A DNA stretch of 34,806 nt from Lelliottia nimipressuralis (lineage in GTDB: Bacteria > Pseudomonadota > Gammaproteobacteria > Enterobacterales > Enterobacteriaceae). The stretch spans positions 1 to 34,806 of the forward strand of contig NZ_SDDX01000025.1 in assembly GCF_004115925.1 (NCBI RefSeq), in the 5' to 3' direction. How positions within the stretch are numbered: position 1 is the first letter of the stretch; each line of letters opens with the position of its first letter. This document shows positions 8,408 through 18,394 of this stretch, in pieces. Under the pieces are notes generated by a model. That model was not told where the DNA came from. It was given only the letters and a program-made list of their open reading frames with translations, and did no database searches. A program made the translations under genes and the position numbers.

Positions 8408-9952
8408 ATGGCCGAATCACAACCCTTATCCGCCGCCCCTGAGGGGGCGGAATATCTCAGAGCGGTGCTGCGCGCACCGGTCTACGAGGCTGTGCAGGTC
8501 ACGCCTCTGCAGAAAATGGACAAGCTGTCGTCCCGTCTTGATAACGTGATCCTGGTGAAACGTGAAGATCGCCAGCCGGTACACAGCTTTAAGCTGCGCG
8601 GTGCCTACGCGATGATGGCCGGGCTAACCGAAGAGCAAAAAGCACGCGGCGTCATTACCGCGTCAGCGGGAAATCACGCCCAGGGCGTGGCGTTTTCCGC
8701 CGCGCGTTTAGGGCTGAAAGCGCTGATCGTGATGCCGGTGGCCACGGCGGATATCAAAGTGGACGCGGTTCGCGGTTTTGGTGGCGAAGTGCTCCTGCAC
8801 GGTGCCAATTTTGATGAAGCGAAGGCGCGCGCCATCGAACTGGCGCAGCAGCAGGGCTTTACCTGGGTGCCACCGTTCGATCACCCGATGGTGATTGCGG
8901 GGCAGGGCACGCTGGCGCTGGAGCTGTTGCAGCAGGATGCGCATCTCGATCGGGTGTTTGTCCCGGTGGGCGGCGGCGGTCTGGCGGCGGGTGTCGCAGT
9001 GCTTATCAAACAGCTGATGCCACAGATCAAAGTGATTGCGGTGGAAGCGGAAGATTCTGCCTGCCTGAAAGCGGCGCTGGATGCCGGTCATCCGGTCGAT
9101 CTCCCGCGCGTCGGGCTGTTTGCTGAGGGCGTTGCGGTCAAGCGCATTGGCGACGAGACCTTCCGCGTTTGCCAGGAGTATCTCGACGATATCATCACCG
9201 TCGACAGCGATGCGATCTGCGCGGCTATGAAAGATCTGTTCGAGGATGTCCGTGCAGTCGCGGAGCCGTCGGGTGCTCTGGCGCTGGCGGGAATGAAAAA
9301 ATACATCGCTCAGCACAACATTCGCGGGGAACGCCTGGCGCATGTGCTGTCCGGCGCGAACGTCAACTTCCACGGCCTGCGCTACGTGTCCGAACGCTGC
9401 GAACTGGGTGAGCAACGCGAAGCGCTGCTGGCGGTGACGATCCCAGAAGAGAAGGGCAGTTTCCTTAAATTCTGCCAGCTGCTCGGCGGGCGTTCCGTCA
9501 CAGAGTTTAACTATCGCTTTGCCGATGCGAAAGATGCCTGCATTTTTGTCGGTGTGCGTCTGAGCCGTGGGCTGGAGGAGCGCAAAGAGATCCTCCACCT
9601 GCTGAATGAAGGCGGCTACAGCGTGGTGGATCTCTCTGATGACGAAATGGCGAAGCTGCATGTTCGCTATATGGTCGGCGGGCGTCCGTCGAAGCCGTTA
9701 CAGGAGCGTCTGTTCAGCTTTGAGTTCCCGGAATCACCGGGCGCGTTGCTGAAGTTTCTGCACACCCTCGGTACGCACTGGAACATCTCTCTGTTCCACT
9801 ACCGTAGCCATGGCACCGACTACGGGCGTGTGTTAGCGGCATTCGAACTGGGCGAGCACGAGCCGGATTTCGAAACGCGGCTGAATGAGCTGGGTTACGA
9901 TTGTCACGACGAGACCCATAACCCGGCGTTCAGGTTCTTCCTGGCGGGCTAG
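8408..9952 (+). CDS. ilvA: Threonine deaminase (biosynthetic threonine dehydratase)
   Basis: A 514-residue PLP fold-type-II enzyme converting threonine to 2-oxobutyrate and ammonia, the committed step to isoleucine. The catalytic domain, about residues 1-320, has PLP Lys62 (VHSFKLRGAY), the SAGNHAQG loop and the glycine-rich phosphate site VPVGGGGLAAG. Two ACT-like regulatory domains follow, about 335-410 and 430-505, which in this family bind isoleucine (inhibitor) and valine (activator). Two ATGs occur in a row (8405 and 8408); I choose the second because it gives the E. coli length and MAESQPL matches MADSQPL. It is the last gene of the operon and overlaps the convergent ilvY stop by 4 bases. 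Confidence 0.96.
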   Translation: MAESQPLSAAPEGAEYLRAVLRAPVYEAVQVTPLQKMDKLSSRLDNVILVKREDRQPVHSFKLRGAYAMMAGLTEEQKARGVITASAGNHAQGVAFSAARLGLKALIVMPVATADIKVDAVRGFGGEVLLHGANFDEAKARAIELAQQQGFTWVPPFDHPMVIAGQGTLALELLQQDAHLDRVFVPVGGGGLAAGVAVLIKQLMPQIKVIAVEAEDSACLKAALDAGHPVDLPRVGLFAEGVAVKRIGDETFRVCQEYLDDIITVDSDAICAAMKDLFEDVRAVAEPSGALALAGMKKYIAQHNIRGERLAHVLSGANVNFHGLRYVSERCELGEQREALLAVTIPEEKGSFLKFCQLLGGRSVTEFNYRFADAKDACIFVGVRLSRGLEERKEILHLLNEGGYSVVDLSDDEMAKLHVRYMVGGRPSKPLQERLFSFEFPESPGALLKFLHTLGTHWNISLFHYRSHGTDYGRVLAAFELGEHEPDFETRLNELGYDCHDETHNPAFRFFLAG

Positions 9953-10839
9953 TGGTTCGGCAATATCTGCCAAAACGCGTCAATAAGCGGCTCATGCAGC
10001 CGCTTTTTTTGTGCGCATACGCCAAGCTCAAACGGCGTTTTCTCATCGCTCCGCTCTAAAATCATCACGCGATTACGCACCGGCTCGGGGCTATTTTCCA
10101 GCACCACTTCCGGCAGCAACGCCACGCCACAGCCGAGCGCCACCATCGACACCATCGCTTCGTGCCCGCCCACTGTCGCATAAATCGACGGGTTGCTGAT
10201 TTTTTGCCGACGGAACCACAGCTCGATGCGGCGGCGGACGGGCCCCTGGTCGGCCATGATGAACGGCACCGTTGCCCAGTCAGGATTATCGACGGATATC
10301 TGATTGCGCACCGGGCACGGTAGAGCCGGAGCGATTAACACCACGGCCAGATTCTCCAGCATCGAAAACGCAACCGCACCGGGCAGCGTTTCGGGTTTAC
10401 CCGCAATCGCCAGATCCGCTTCACCCGTCACCACTTTCTCCATCGCATCTGCGGCATCGCCCGTGGTGAGCTTGATTTCTACCGACGGATGTTCGGCACG
10501 AAAACGATCGAGAATCGGCGGCAGGTGGCTATAGGCCGCCGTCACGGAGCAGAAGATATGCAGTTCGCCAGAGAGGGACGGCCCCTGCTGATCGATGGTG
10601 TGCCGCAGCTGCTGGTACTGAAGTAAGGTCTGTTGGGCGAAGGTTCGCAGCTCTTCGCCCGCTTCCGTGAGCGTCACGGTGCGGTTGTCGCGCACAAATA
10701 GCGCCTGACCGAGGTCCTCTTCCAGGCGCTGAATTTGCCGGGAGAGCGTGGAGGGACTGACGTGCATGGCCCGCGCGCTGCGGCCAAAATGACGGCTTTC
10801 TGCCAGATGCAGAAAGGTTTTGAGATCGCGTAAATCCAC
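9949..10839 (-). CDS. ilvY: LysR-type activator of ilvC, IlvY
   Basis: A 296-residue LysR regulator with an N-terminal HTH (LKTFLHLAESRHFGRSARAM, SPSTLSRQIQRLEEDLG) and an effector-binding domain from about residue 90. In E. coli, IlvY binds two operators between ilvY and ilvC and activates ilvC when acetolactate or acetohydroxybutyrate accumulates; it also represses itself. The start is GTG (10837-10839) with GGGAG ahead. The gene overlaps ilvA tail to tail by 4 bases, and its last codons contain the plus-strand terminator of the ilvGMEDA operon. Confidence 0.95.
   Translation of the reverse strand: MDLRDLKTFLHLAESRHFGRSARAMHVSPSTLSRQIQRLEEDLGQALFVRDNRTVTLTEAGEELRTFAQQTLLQYQQLRHTIDQQGPSLSGELHIFCSVTAAYSHLPPILDRFRAEHPSVEIKLTTGDAADAMEKVVTGEADLAIAGKPETLPGAVAFSMLENLAVVLIAPALPCPVRNQISVDNPDWATVPFIMADQGPVRRRIELWFRRQKISNPSIYATVGGHEAMVSMVALGCGVALLPEVVLENSPEPVRNRVMILERSDEKTPFELGVCAQKKRLHEPLIDAFWQILPNH
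9985..10010 (+). terminator. ilvGMEDA operon terminator inside the ilvY coding end
   Basis: AAGCGGCT (9985-9992) pairs perfectly with AGCCGCTT (9998-10005) around a 5-base loop, followed by TTTTT to 10010. It begins 33 bases after the ilvA stop. Read on the minus strand the same bases encode the QKKRLHEPLID stretch near the IlvY C-terminus, so the terminator is embedded in an antisense gene. Confidence 0.88.
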
Positions 10840-10862
10840 AGATCGCTCCCCACGGTTTTACA

Positions 10863-10877
10863 TTGCAGAAATTGCAA
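10863..10877. promoter_or_regulatory. Predicted IlvY operator (O1)
   Basis: A perfect inverted repeat TTGCA-N5-TGCAA, typical of a LysR-family recognition site, lies 24 bases upstream of the ilvY start in the 148-base ilvY-ilvC gap. E. coli has tandem operators here, one over the ilvY promoter and one near the ilvC -35. A weaker AT-rich partner, ATTT-N7-AAAT (about 10899-10913), lies closer to ilvC and could be the second. Confidence 0.7.
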
Positions 10878-10899
10878 CGTGACGTTGTGAATATATCAA

Positions 10900-10928
10900 T
10901 TTCCGCAATAAATTTCCTGTCATATAGT
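10900..10928 (+). promoter_or_regulatory. Predicted ilvC promoter
   Basis: TATAGT (10923-10928) is a good -10; 17 bases before it is only TTTCCG, a poor -35. That pattern fits an activator-dependent promoter, as expected for IlvY control. Confidence 0.6.
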
Positions 10929-10987
10929 AAGTTCATTCTCGCATAAGCGACCCGAACAATAAGCAACACAACATCACGGAGTTCACC

Positions 10988-12463
10988 ATGGCTAACTACT
11001 TCAATACACTGAATCTGCGTCAGCAGCTGGCACAGTTGGGCAAATGCCGCTTTATGGCGCGCGATGAATTCGCCGATGGCGCGAGCTACCTTCAGGGTAA
11101 AAAAGTGGTCATCGTCGGCTGTGGCGCACAGGGTCTGAACCAGGGCCTGAACATGCGTGACTCCGGTCTGGACATCGCTTACGCCCTGCGTAAAGAAGCG
11201 ATTGCTGAGAAACGTGCTTCATGGCGTAAAGCGACCGAAAACGGCTTCAAAGTGGGTACCTACGAAGAGCTGATCCCGCAGGCAGATCTGGTGGTTAACC
11301 TGACGCCGGACAAACAGCACTCCGACGTTGTGCGCTCTGTTCAGCCGCTGATGAAAGACGGCGCGGCGCTGGGTTATTCTCATGGTTTCAACATCGTTGA
11401 AGTGGGCGAGCAGATCCGTAAAGACATCACCGTGGTGATGGTTGCGCCGAAGTGCCCAGGTACCGAAGTGCGTGAAGAGTACAAACGTGGTTTCGGTGTG
11501 CCAACCCTGATTGCGGTTCACCCGGAAAACGATCCGAAGGGCGAAGGCATGGCGATTGCCAAAGCCTGGGCTGCCGCTACCGGCGGTCACCGCGCAGGTG
11601 TCCTGGAATCTTCCTTCGTGGCAGAAGTGAAATCTGACCTGATGGGCGAGCAGACTATCCTGTGCGGTATGCTGCAGGCCGGTTCTCTGCTGTGCTTCGA
11701 CAAGCTGGTGGAAGAGGGTACCGACCCGTCTTACGCAGAAAAACTGATTCAATTCGGCTGGGAAACCATCACCGAAGCGCTGAAACAGGGCGGTATCACG
11801 CTGATGATGGACCGTTTGTCCAACCCGGCAAAACTGCGTGCTTATGCGCTCTCTGAGCAGCTGAAAGAGATCATGGCGCCGCTGTTCCAGAAACATATGG
11901 ATGACATCATCTCCGGCGAATTCTCCTCCGGCATGATGGCTGACTGGGCCAACGACGATAAAAAACTGCTGACCTGGCGTGAAGAGACCGGCAAAACCGC
12001 GTTCGAAACCGCTGCCCAGTTTGACGGTAAAATCAGCGAGCAAGAGTACTTCGATAAAGGTGTTCTGATGATCGCGATGGTGAAAGCGGGCGTTGAACTG
12101 GCGTTCGAAACCATGGTGGATTCCGGCATCATTGAAGAGTCTGCCTACTACGAATCACTGCACGAGCTGCCGCTGATTGCCAACACTATCGCTCGTAAGC
12201 GTCTGTACGAGATGAACGTGGTTATCTCTGATACCGCTGAGTACGGCAACTACCTGTTCTCTTACGCTTGCGTACCGCTGCTGAAAGAGTTCATGACGAC
12301 TCTGCAGCCAGGCGATCTGGGTAAAGCGATTGCAGAAGGCACGGTGGATAACGCGCAGCTGCGTGACGTGAACGAAGCGGTTCGTAGCCATGCAATTGAG
12401 AGCGTGGGTCATACGCTGCGCGGTTATATGAAAGATATGAAGCGTATCGCTGTCGCTGGCTGA
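10988..12463 (+). CDS. ilvC: Ketol-acid reductoisomerase (NADPH)
   Basis: A 491-residue class II (long) reductoisomerase carrying out the Mg-dependent alkyl shift and NADPH reduction of acetohydroxy acids. The N-terminal Rossmann domain has the [11 protein letters not shown] loop at 44-54 and Arg68, Arg76 and Ser78, which grip the NADPH phosphate. A duplicated all-helical KARI domain follows, containing the metal-binding [11 protein letters not shown] stretch. The length equals E. coli IlvC. CGGAG precedes the ATG. It stands alone under the divergent IlvY promoter region and is followed by an ERIC-like element and a REP-type terminator. Confidence 0.97.
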   Translation: MANYFNTLNLRQQLAQLGKCRFMARDEFADGASYLQGKKVVIVGCGAQGLNQGLNMRDSGLDIAYALRKEAIAEKRASWRKATENGFKVGTYEELIPQADLVVNLTPDKQHSDVVRSVQPLMKDGAALGYSHGFNIVEVGEQIRKDITVVMVAPKCPGTEVREEYKRGFGVPTLIAVHPENDPKGEGMAIAKAWAAATGGHRAGVLESSFVAEVKSDLMGEQTILCGMLQAGSLLCFDKLVEEGTDPSYAEKLIQFGWETITEALKQGGITLMMDRLSNPAKLRAYALSEQLKEIMAPLFQKHMDDIISGEFSSGMMADWANDDKKLLTWREETGKTAFETAAQFDGKISEQEYFDKGVLMIAMVKAGVELAFETMVDSGIIEESAYYESLHELPLIANTIARKRLYEMNVVISDTAEYGNYLFSYACVPLLKEFMTTLQPGDLGKAIAEGTVDNAQLRDVNEAVRSHAIESVGHTLRGYMKDMKRIAVAG

Positions 12464-12567
12464 TACCTCATCACCTTTCGAGTTGCAGATGCGTTGGCAG
12501 AATTCGCACAGCCCAGTCACTGAGTAGGGTTGTGCGCATTTAGCGCCTTCCTGCAAATCGAAATGAC
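12464..12567. repeat. ERIC (IRU) element with an internal deletion
   Basis: The 100 bases after ilvC align with the Enterobacterial Repetitive Intergenic Consensus as I remember it. One end reads CCTTTCGAGTTGCAGATGCG, then GTTGGC and CCCAGTCACT; the other end has CGCCTTCCTGCAAATCGAAA. The middle of a full 127-bp ERIC (the ATAAGCTCCTGGGG part) is missing, leaving about 104 bp. The remaining core still folds: CGCACAGCCC (12505-12514) pairs with GGGTTGTGCG (12527-12536) with one G-T. It is transcribed as part of the ilvC 3' region. Confidence 0.8.
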
Positions 12568-12570
12568 ACT

Positions 12571-12609
12571 AAAAAAGCCCGGTAAGGCGTAGCCGCCACC
12601 GGGCTTTTT
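12571..12609. terminator. REP-like palindrome acting as bidirectional terminator (ilvC/ppiC)
   Basis: AAAAAGCCCGGT (12572-12583) pairs with ACCGGGCTTTTT (12598-12609); GGCG/CGCC (12586-12589/12594-12597) extends the stem past two unpaired A residues. GCCCGGTaaGGCG...CGCCACCGGGC is the form of REP palindromes common in Enterobacter-like genomes. A/T tails on both sides let it end ilvC and the convergent ppiC. Confidence 0.87.
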
Positions 12610-12614
12610 GCTGC

Positions 12615-12989
<375 letters not shown>

Positions 12990-12991
12990 TT

Positions 12992-15013
12992 ATGCGTTTA
13001 AACCCCGGACAACAACAAGCCGTCGAATTCGTCACCGGACCTTGCCTGGTGCTGGCGGGTGCGGGTTCCGGAAAGACACGCGTAATCACCAATAAAATTG
13101 CCCATCTGATTCGCGGCTGCGGCTATCAGGCGCGTCACATTGCGGCGGTCACCTTCACCAATAAAGCGGCGCGTGAGATGAAGGAGCGTGTCGGGCAGAC
13201 GCTAGGGCGCAAAGAGGCGCGCGGTCTGATGATCTCCACATTCCACACGCTGGGCCTGGATATTATTAAGCGCGAATACGCCGCGCTGGGAATGAAATCG
13301 AATTTCTCCCTGTTCGACGATACGGATCAGATGGCGCTGCTAAAAGAGTTGACCGAAGGGCGACTCGAAGAGGACAAGACGATTCTCCAGCAGTTGATCT
13401 CCACGATCTCAAACTGGAAAAACGATCTGATGACCCCCGCGCAAGCGGCGGCGAGCGCAAAAGGCGAACGGGATCGGATCTTTGCACATTGTTACAGCCT
13501 GTATGATGACCATCTCAAGGCCTGTAATGTTCTCGATTTCGACGATCTTATCCTGCTGCCGACGCTACTGCTTCAGCGTAATGAAGAGGTGCGCGAGCGC
13601 TGGCAAAACAAAATCCGCTATCTGCTGGTGGATGAATACCAGGACACCAACACCAGCCAGTACGAGCTGGTAAAACTGCTGGTGGGGCAGCGCGCGCGCT
13701 TTACGGTGGTGGGCGACGATGACCAGTCGATCTACTCCTGGCGTGGGGCACGGCCACAAAACCTGGTGTTGCTGAGCAAAGATTTTCCGGCGTTGCAAGT
13801 GATTAAGCTGGAGCAGAACTACCGTTCGTCAGGACGCATCCTGAAAGCGGCTAACATCCTGATCGCCAATAACCCGCACGTGTTCGAAAAGCGCCTCTTC
13901 TCTGAGCTGGGATACGGCACCGAACTGAAAGTCTTAAGTGCCAACAATGAAGAGCACGAGGCCGAACGCGTGGCTGGCGAACTGATCGCCCATCACTTCG
14001 TCAACAAAACGGCGTACAAAGACTACGCCATCCTGTATCGCGGGAACCATCAATCGCGCGTCTTTGAAAAAATGCTGATGCAAAACCGCATTCCGTACAA
14101 AATTTCCGGCGGGACCTCGTTCTTCTCCCGCCCTGAAATCAAAGACTTGCTTGCCTATTTGCGCGTGCTGACCAACCCGGACGATGACAGTGCATTTTTA
14201 CGCATCGTGAATACACCGAAGCGTGAAATCGGACCGGCGACGCTGCAAAAGCTGGGCGAGTGGGCGATGACCCGCAATAAAAGCATGTTCACCGCCAGCT
14301 TCGACATGGGCCTGAGCCAGACGCTGACCGGGCGCGGTTACGAATCGCTCACGCGCTTTACTCAGTGGCTGGCGGAAATCCAGCGTCTTGCCGAGCGCGA
14401 GCCGATCGCCGCCGTGCGCGATCTGATCCACGGCGTGGATTATGAGTCCTGGCTGTATGAAACCTCCGCCAGCCCGAAAGCGGCAGAAATGCGGATGAAA
14501 AACGTCAACCAGCTCTTCACCTGGATGACCGAGATGCTGGAAGGCTCTGAGATCGACGAGCCGATGACGCTGACACAGGTGGTCACGCGGTTTACCCTGC
14601 GCGATATGATGGAGCGCGGCGAGAGCGAAGAAGAGGCGGATCAGGTTCAGCTGATGACGCTGCATGCGTCCAAAGGCCTGGAGTTCCCGTATGTCTATCT
14701 GGTGGGAATGGAAGAAGGGTTACTGCCGCATCAGAGCAGCATTGATGAGGACAACGTCGACGAGGAGCGACGTCTGGCCTACGTAGGTATCACGCGTGCG
14801 CAAAAAGAGCTGATTTTTACCCTGTGCAAAGAGCGTCGTCAGTATGGCGAACTGGTGCGCCCGGAGCCGAGCCGCTTCCTGCTGGAACTGCCGCAGGACG
14901 ATCTGATCTGGGAACAGGAACGAAAAGTGATTACGGCGGAAGAGAGGATGCACAAGGGCCAGGCGAACGTCGCGAACATTCGCGCCATGCTGGCGAAAGC
15001 CAAAGAAAAATAG
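12992..15013 (+). CDS. rep: ATP-dependent DNA helicase Rep
   Basis: A 673-residue superfamily 1A 3'-5' helicase that travels with the replisome and helps clear proteins and stalled transcription from the template. Walker A AGAGSGKT is at 22-29; further SF1 motifs visible are [12 protein letters not shown] (Ia), [10 protein letters not shown] (II), [13 protein letters not shown] (III), EQNYRSS (IV), [12 protein letters not shown] (V) and YVGITRAQK (VI). The frame extends upstream to a TTG at 12977, but I choose the ATG at 12992, which gives the E. coli length and [13 protein letters not shown] start. The C-terminus diverges ([16 protein letters not shown]), typical for the variable DnaB-contact tail. 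Confidence 0.96.
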   Translation: MRLNPGQQQAVEFVTGPCLVLAGAGSGKTRVITNKIAHLIRGCGYQARHIAAVTFTNKAAREMKERVGQTLGRKEARGLMISTFHTLGLDIIKREYAALGMKSNFSLFDDTDQMALLKELTEGRLEEDKTILQQLISTISNWKNDLMTPAQAAASAKGERDRIFAHCYSLYDDHLKACNVLDFDDLILLPTLLLQRNEEVRERWQNKIRYLLVDEYQDTNTSQYELVKLLVGQRARFTVVGDDDQSIYSWRGARPQNLVLLSKDFPALQVIKLEQNYRSSGRILKAANILIANNPHVFEKRLFSELGYGTELKVLSANNEEHEAERVAGELIAHHFVNKTAYKDYAILYRGNHQSRVFEKMLMQNRIPYKISGGTSFFSRPEIKDLLAYLRVLTNPDDDSAFLRIVNTPKREIGPATLQKLGEWAMTRNKSMFTASFDMGLSQTLTGRGYESLTRFTQWLAEIQRLAEREPIAAVRDLIHGVDYESWLYETSASPKAAEMRMKNVNQLFTWMTEMLEGSEIDEPMTLTQVVTRFTLRDMMERGESEEEADQVQLMTLHASKGLEFPYVYLVGMEEGLLPHQSSIDEDNVDEERRLAYVGITRAQKELIFTLCKERRQYGELVRPEPSRFLLELPQDDLIWEQERKVITAEERMHKGQANVANIRAMLAKAKEK

Positions 15014-15018
15014 CGGCG

Positions 15019-16503
15019 CTATTTAATTTCAAGAGCCCAGTGGACGTAACTCTGCCACTGGCATTCCTGTTCGATCATCTCCGCGCCAAGCGGATGATTA
15101 TCCAGCCAGTTATCCGGCAGCGTTAGCGTCAGGTTTTCGCCTTCCGCAGAAAGAGTAATGGCGGGCAGCAGATCCGCGCGACGACGGCTGGCAAACAAAA
15201 TCGCCAGGCGCAGCAGTCGGCAGAGATGCTCGGCCACGCGCGGCGGAACGGCATTTTGCTGGTGCAAAGAAGAGAGATCGACGTTGTTGGTCTGGTTAAG
15301 CAGTAATGTCGCCAGCAGCTTTTTCTGTGCCGGAGTAAAACCAGGCAGATCCAGATGACGCACCAGGTACGCGGCATGAACCGGCGCCTGTTTGAAATCG
15401 ATACTCAGGCCAATCTCATGCAGCGCACAGGCGCTCAGGAGTAAATCGCGGCTCAAGGGTTCGAGCGCCCAGGTGGTTGCCACCTGATCGGCAAAGCTTG
15501 AGGCCAGCTGGGCCACGCGCTGTGCCTGTTCCGTATCAACGATAAAACGACGCTGAACGTTACGCAGCGTCCGGCTGCGAATGTCTTGTTCTACAGCCAG
15601 ATGAAGCATGCCGTAAACCAGCCCTTCGCGCAGCGCGCCGCCAGCCAGCGTCATGCAGTGGATTTCTAATTCGGTGAAAATGGCGATCAAGATCGCCAGG
15701 CCGCTCGGGAACACCAGCGCGCGCTCAAGCGTGAGCCCTTCAATTTCCAGCTCTTCCAGACGGCCGCACTGAATAGCGCGCTGTTTAAGCTGCTGAAGTT
15801 TCGCCAGCGTAATCCGCTCGTCCATGCCCTGCGCCATCATGATCTCTTGCAGAGCCTGAACTGTGCCCGACGCGCCGACACACACTTTCCAGCCGTGATA
15901 TCGCAGCTCATCCATCACCGGATGCAGCACTTCGCGCGCGGCTTTTTCGGCCTCGTCGAAGTTCTCTTGTGCGAGATTACGATCGGTAAAATAGCGCTCC
16001 AGCCAGGTGACGCAGCCCATCGACAGGCTAAACAACGACGTGGCCTGCGATCCGGTGCCTGTGACCAGTTCCGTACTGGCACCGCCGATATCCACCACCA
16101 GACGGCGATCGTCACCCCCGGTAGTGTGGGCGACACCCTGATAAATCAGGCGCGCTTCTTCTTCACCGCTGATGACCTGTACCGGACAGCCGAGAATTTC
16201 CTGCGCTTTCGCAATAAAATCGACGGAGTTCACAGCCAATCGCAGCGTGGCGGTCGCCACAACGCGAATTTGATTGTGCGGAATATCCTGCAGACGTTCA
16301 GCGAAGAGGCGCAGACATTGCCAACCGCGTTCCATCGCTTCAGGGGAGAGATAATTATCGCTGCTCAGGCCCGCCGCGAGGCGGACCTTGCGCTTAATGC
16401 GCGTCAGGGTCTGTATGCTCCCCGCCACCTCGCGTACAACCAGCATATGAAAACTATTCGAACCTAAATCAATAGCTGCATAGAGCGAGGTGGAACTGAG
16501 CAT
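15019..16503 (-). CDS. gppA: Guanosine-5'-triphosphate,3'-diphosphate pyrophosphatase GppA
   Basis: A 494-residue Ppx/GppA family enzyme that hydrolyses pppGpp to ppGpp, part of stringent-response signalling; it also acts on polyphosphate. The ASKHA-fold N-terminal part has [16 protein letters not shown] (about 10-25), [13 protein letters not shown] and [13 protein letters not shown]; the C-terminal helical HD-like region includes [16 protein letters not shown]. Start ATG at 16503, five bases after the rhlB stop, so it is probably co-transcribed with rhlB. It is convergent with rep, with five bases between the stops. Confidence 0.95.
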   Translation of the reverse strand: MLSSTSLYAAIDLGSNSFHMLVVREVAGSIQTLTRIKRKVRLAAGLSSDNYLSPEAMERGWQCLRLFAERLQDIPHNQIRVVATATLRLAVNSVDFIAKAQEILGCPVQVISGEEEARLIYQGVAHTTGGDDRRLVVDIGGASTELVTGTGSQATSLFSLSMGCVTWLERYFTDRNLAQENFDEAEKAAREVLHPVMDELRYHGWKVCVGASGTVQALQEIMMAQGMDERITLAKLQQLKQRAIQCGRLEELEIEGLTLERALVFPSGLAILIAIFTELEIHCMTLAGGALREGLVYGMLHLAVEQDIRSRTLRNVQRRFIVDTEQAQRVAQLASSFADQVATTWALEPLSRDLLLSACALHEIGLSIDFKQAPVHAAYLVRHLDLPGFTPAQKKLLATLLLNQTNNVDLSSLHQQNAVPPRVAEHLCRLLRLAILFASRRRADLLPAITLSAEGENLTLTLPDNWLDNHPLGAEMIEQECQWQSYVHWALEIK

Positions 16504-16508
16504 AATAT

Positions 16509-17777
16509 TTAACCTGAACGACGACGGTTACGTGGTGCTCCGCCGGTGCGGCGTGGGCCATTGCCGGAGCGGGCGCGCGTGAGGCGCTTCGCCGGAGGCA
16601 GTTCACTCAACAGGGCTTCCGGATTGTATTTGCTCTGCGGAATGGAGTGGCCGATGTACGTCTCGATGGCAGGAAGGTTCAGGGCGTACTCTTCACAGGC
16701 GAGGCTGATGGAGTGGCCGCTTGCGCCAGCACGACCGGTACGGCCAATGCGGTGAACGTAGTCTTCGCAATCGTCAGGGAGATCGTAGTTAAAGACGTGC
16801 GTGACAGCAGGGATGTGCAGGCCACGTGCAGCAACGTCGGTTGCTACCAGAATATCCAGGTCGCCACGGGTAAATTCTTCAAGGATGCGCAGACGTTTTT
16901 TCTGTGCAACGTCACCCGTCAGCAGGCCAACGCGATGTCCGTCTGCGGCAAGGTGGCCCCAGATGTCTTCGCAGCGATGCTTAGTGTTGGCAAAGATAAT
17001 GGCGCGATCTGGCCACTCTTCTTCGATCAGCGTTTGCAGCAGACGCATCTTCTCTTCATTCGATGGATAGAAGAGCTCTTCTTTAATACGGTGACCCGTT
17101 TTCTGTTCTGGCTCGACTTCCACGTATTCGGCGTTATTCATCTGTTCGAACGCCAGTTCACGGACGCGGTAAGAGAGAGTCGCAGAGAACAGCATGTTCA
17201 GACGCTGCGTGGTAGGTGGCATACGACGGAACAGCCAGCGGATGTCTTTAATAAAGCCCAAATCGTACATGCGATCGGCTTCATCGAGGACCACAACCTG
17301 GATGGCACCGAGGTTGATGTGATTTTGTTTCGCGTAGTCGATCAGACGACCGGTAGTACCGATCAGAATATCAACGCCGCTTTCCAGCACTTTGAGCTGT
17401 TTATCGTAGCCGTCGCCGCCATAAGCCAGCCCTAATTTCAGGCCAGTGGTCTGTGCCAGAGGTTCAGCATCGGCATGGATCTGCACCGCAAGTTCTCGCG
17501 TTGGAGCCATGATCAGCGCACGCGGTTGGTTAACTTTTCGGTCAGCAATTGCTGGATGAGAAAGTAAATAATGAAACGTTGACGTCAAAAACGCCATCGT
17601 TTTGCCAGTACCGGTTTGCGCCTGCCCTGCAACATCGCGACCTGCCAGCGTGAGCGGCAGAGCGAGGGCTTGAATGGGCGTGCAGTTATGAAAGCCTTTA
17701 TTTTCAAGGGCTTCGATAACTTTTGCGTGCAGGGCGAAGTCGGAAAACTTCTGTTCTGTTAAATGTGTTTTGCTCAT
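16509..17777 (-). CDS. rhlB: ATP-dependent RNA helicase RhlB
   Basis: A 422-residue DEAD-box helicase, the RNA-unwinding part of the RNase E degradosome. Motifs: AQTGTGKT at 53-60 (I), APTREL near 91 (Ia), DEAD at 165-168 (II), SAT at 198-200 (III), [13 protein letters not shown] at 311-323 (V), HRIGRTGR at 342-349 (VI). The basic tail, rich in Arg and Gly (from about 398), fits RNA and RNase E contacts. It is divergent from trxA across 144 bases. The ribosome site upstream of the ATG is weak. Confidence 0.96.
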   Translation of the reverse strand: MSKTHLTEQKFSDFALHAKVIEALENKGFHNCTPIQALALPLTLAGRDVAGQAQTGTGKTMAFLTSTFHYLLSHPAIADRKVNQPRALIMAPTRELAVQIHADAEPLAQTTGLKLGLAYGGDGYDKQLKVLESGVDILIGTTGRLIDYAKQNHINLGAIQVVVLDEADRMYDLGFIKDIRWLFRRMPPTTQRLNMLFSATLSYRVRELAFEQMNNAEYVEVEPEQKTGHRIKEELFYPSNEEKMRLLQTLIEEEWPDRAIIFANTKHRCEDIWGHLAADGHRVGLLTGDVAQKKRLRILEEFTRGDLDILVATDVAARGLHIPAVTHVFNYDLPDDCEDYVHRIGRTGRAGASGHSISLACEEYALNLPAIETYIGHSIPQSKYNPEALLSELPPAKRLTRARSGNGPRRTGGAPRNRRRSG

Positions 17778-17844
17778 AGTGTGGTAGAATATCAGCTTAC
17801 TATTGCTTTACGAAAGCGTATCCGGTGAAATAAAGTCAACCTTT

Positions 17845-17896
17845 AGTTGGTTAATGCTACATCAACACGTCGTTGATTAATCCTACACCAACACGC
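17845..17896 (+). repeat. Two tandem imperfect 26-bp repeats upstream of trxA
   Basis: Unit 1 (17845-17870) and unit 2 (17871-17896) are adjacent and match at 21 of 26 positions by my count. Each contains GTTG...TTAAT...CTACA...CAACACG, so each can also fold through its GTTG/CAAC ends. They fill the space between the divergent rhlB and trxA genes, ending 25 bases before the trxA ATG. The function is unknown; they may lie in the trxA promoter or 5' UTR. Confidence 0.8.
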
Positions 17897-17921
17897 CAGG
17901 CTTATTCCTGTGGAGTTATAT

Positions 17922-18251
17922 ATGAGCGATAAAATTATTCACCTGACTGACGACAGTTTTGACACGGACGTACTTAAAGCTGACGGGCTGATCCTCGTCG
18001 ATTTCTGGGCTGAATGGTGTGGTCCTTGCAAAATGATCGCTCCGATTCTGGATGAAATCGCTGACGAATATCAGGGCAAACTGACGATTGCCAAGCTGAA
18101 CATCGACCAGAACCCGGGCACCGCGCCGAAGTACGGCATCCGTGGTATCCCAACCCTGCTGCTGTTCAAAAACGGCGAAGTGGCTGCAACCAAAGTGGGC
18201 GCACTGTCCAAAGGTCAGCTGAAAGAGTTCCTGGACGCTAATCTGGCGTAA
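17922..18251 (+). CDS. trxA: Thioredoxin 1
   Basis: A 109-residue thioredoxin. The redox-active WCGPC motif has Cys33 and Cys36, and the cis-proline loop reads GIPTLLLF. It is the general dithiol reductant for ribonucleotide reductase, PAPS reductase and methionine sulfoxide reductases, and a processivity factor for T7 DNA polymerase. It is nearly identical to E. coli TrxA. The frame is open 12 bases further up, but GGAG (17912-17915) and the conserved [13 protein letters not shown] support the ATG at 17922. It is divergent from rhlB and lies ahead of rho. Confidence 0.97.
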   Translation: MSDKIIHLTDDSFDTDVLKADGLILVDFWAEWCGPCKMIAPILDEIADEYQGKLTIAKLNIDQNPGTAPKYGIRGIPTLLLFKNGEVAATKVGALSKGQLKEFLDANLA

Positions 18252-18260
18252 GGTTTCTCG

Positions 18261-18309
18261 GCCGGGGTCTGGATTCCGAAATTCTGTGGATCTCTGGACG
18301 CCCGGCTTT
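18261..18309 (+). terminator. Possible weak terminator or hairpin after trxA
   Basis: GCCGGGGTC (18261-18269) can pair with GAC-G-CCCGGC (18297-18306) with one bulged G; only three T residues follow. The long loop and poor T-run make it a weak candidate, and the bases overlap a possible rho -35. Listed because trxA has no better terminator. Confidence 0.3.
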
Positions 18310-18323
18310 AGTCGTGCTAAGTT
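18295..18323 (+). promoter_or_regulatory. Possible rho promoter
   Basis: TGGACG (18295-18300), 17 bases and TAAGTT (18318-18323) are an imperfect sigma-70 promoter about 260 bases before rho, which would leave a long leader as in E. coli, where Rho limits its own synthesis by terminating within the leader. Evidence is motif and position only. Confidence 0.35.
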
Positions 18324-18394
18324 ACCTATGACTTCGATTTAAACATACCTTGTCGTTCTGGTTTTACCCGATGCTTCCCATTGTTAAATGAACG

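Noticed and set aside
7113..8420. A 435-codon open frame antisense to ilvD
   Set aside because: It mirrors the strong codon bias of ilvD on the opposite strand; the sense gene is a full-length conserved enzyme, and the antisense product resembles nothing I recognise and has no ribosome site I can see.
8708..9661. A 317-codon open frame antisense to ilvA
   Set aside because: Another shadow of a high-GC gene; ilvA is intact with all motifs on the plus strand.
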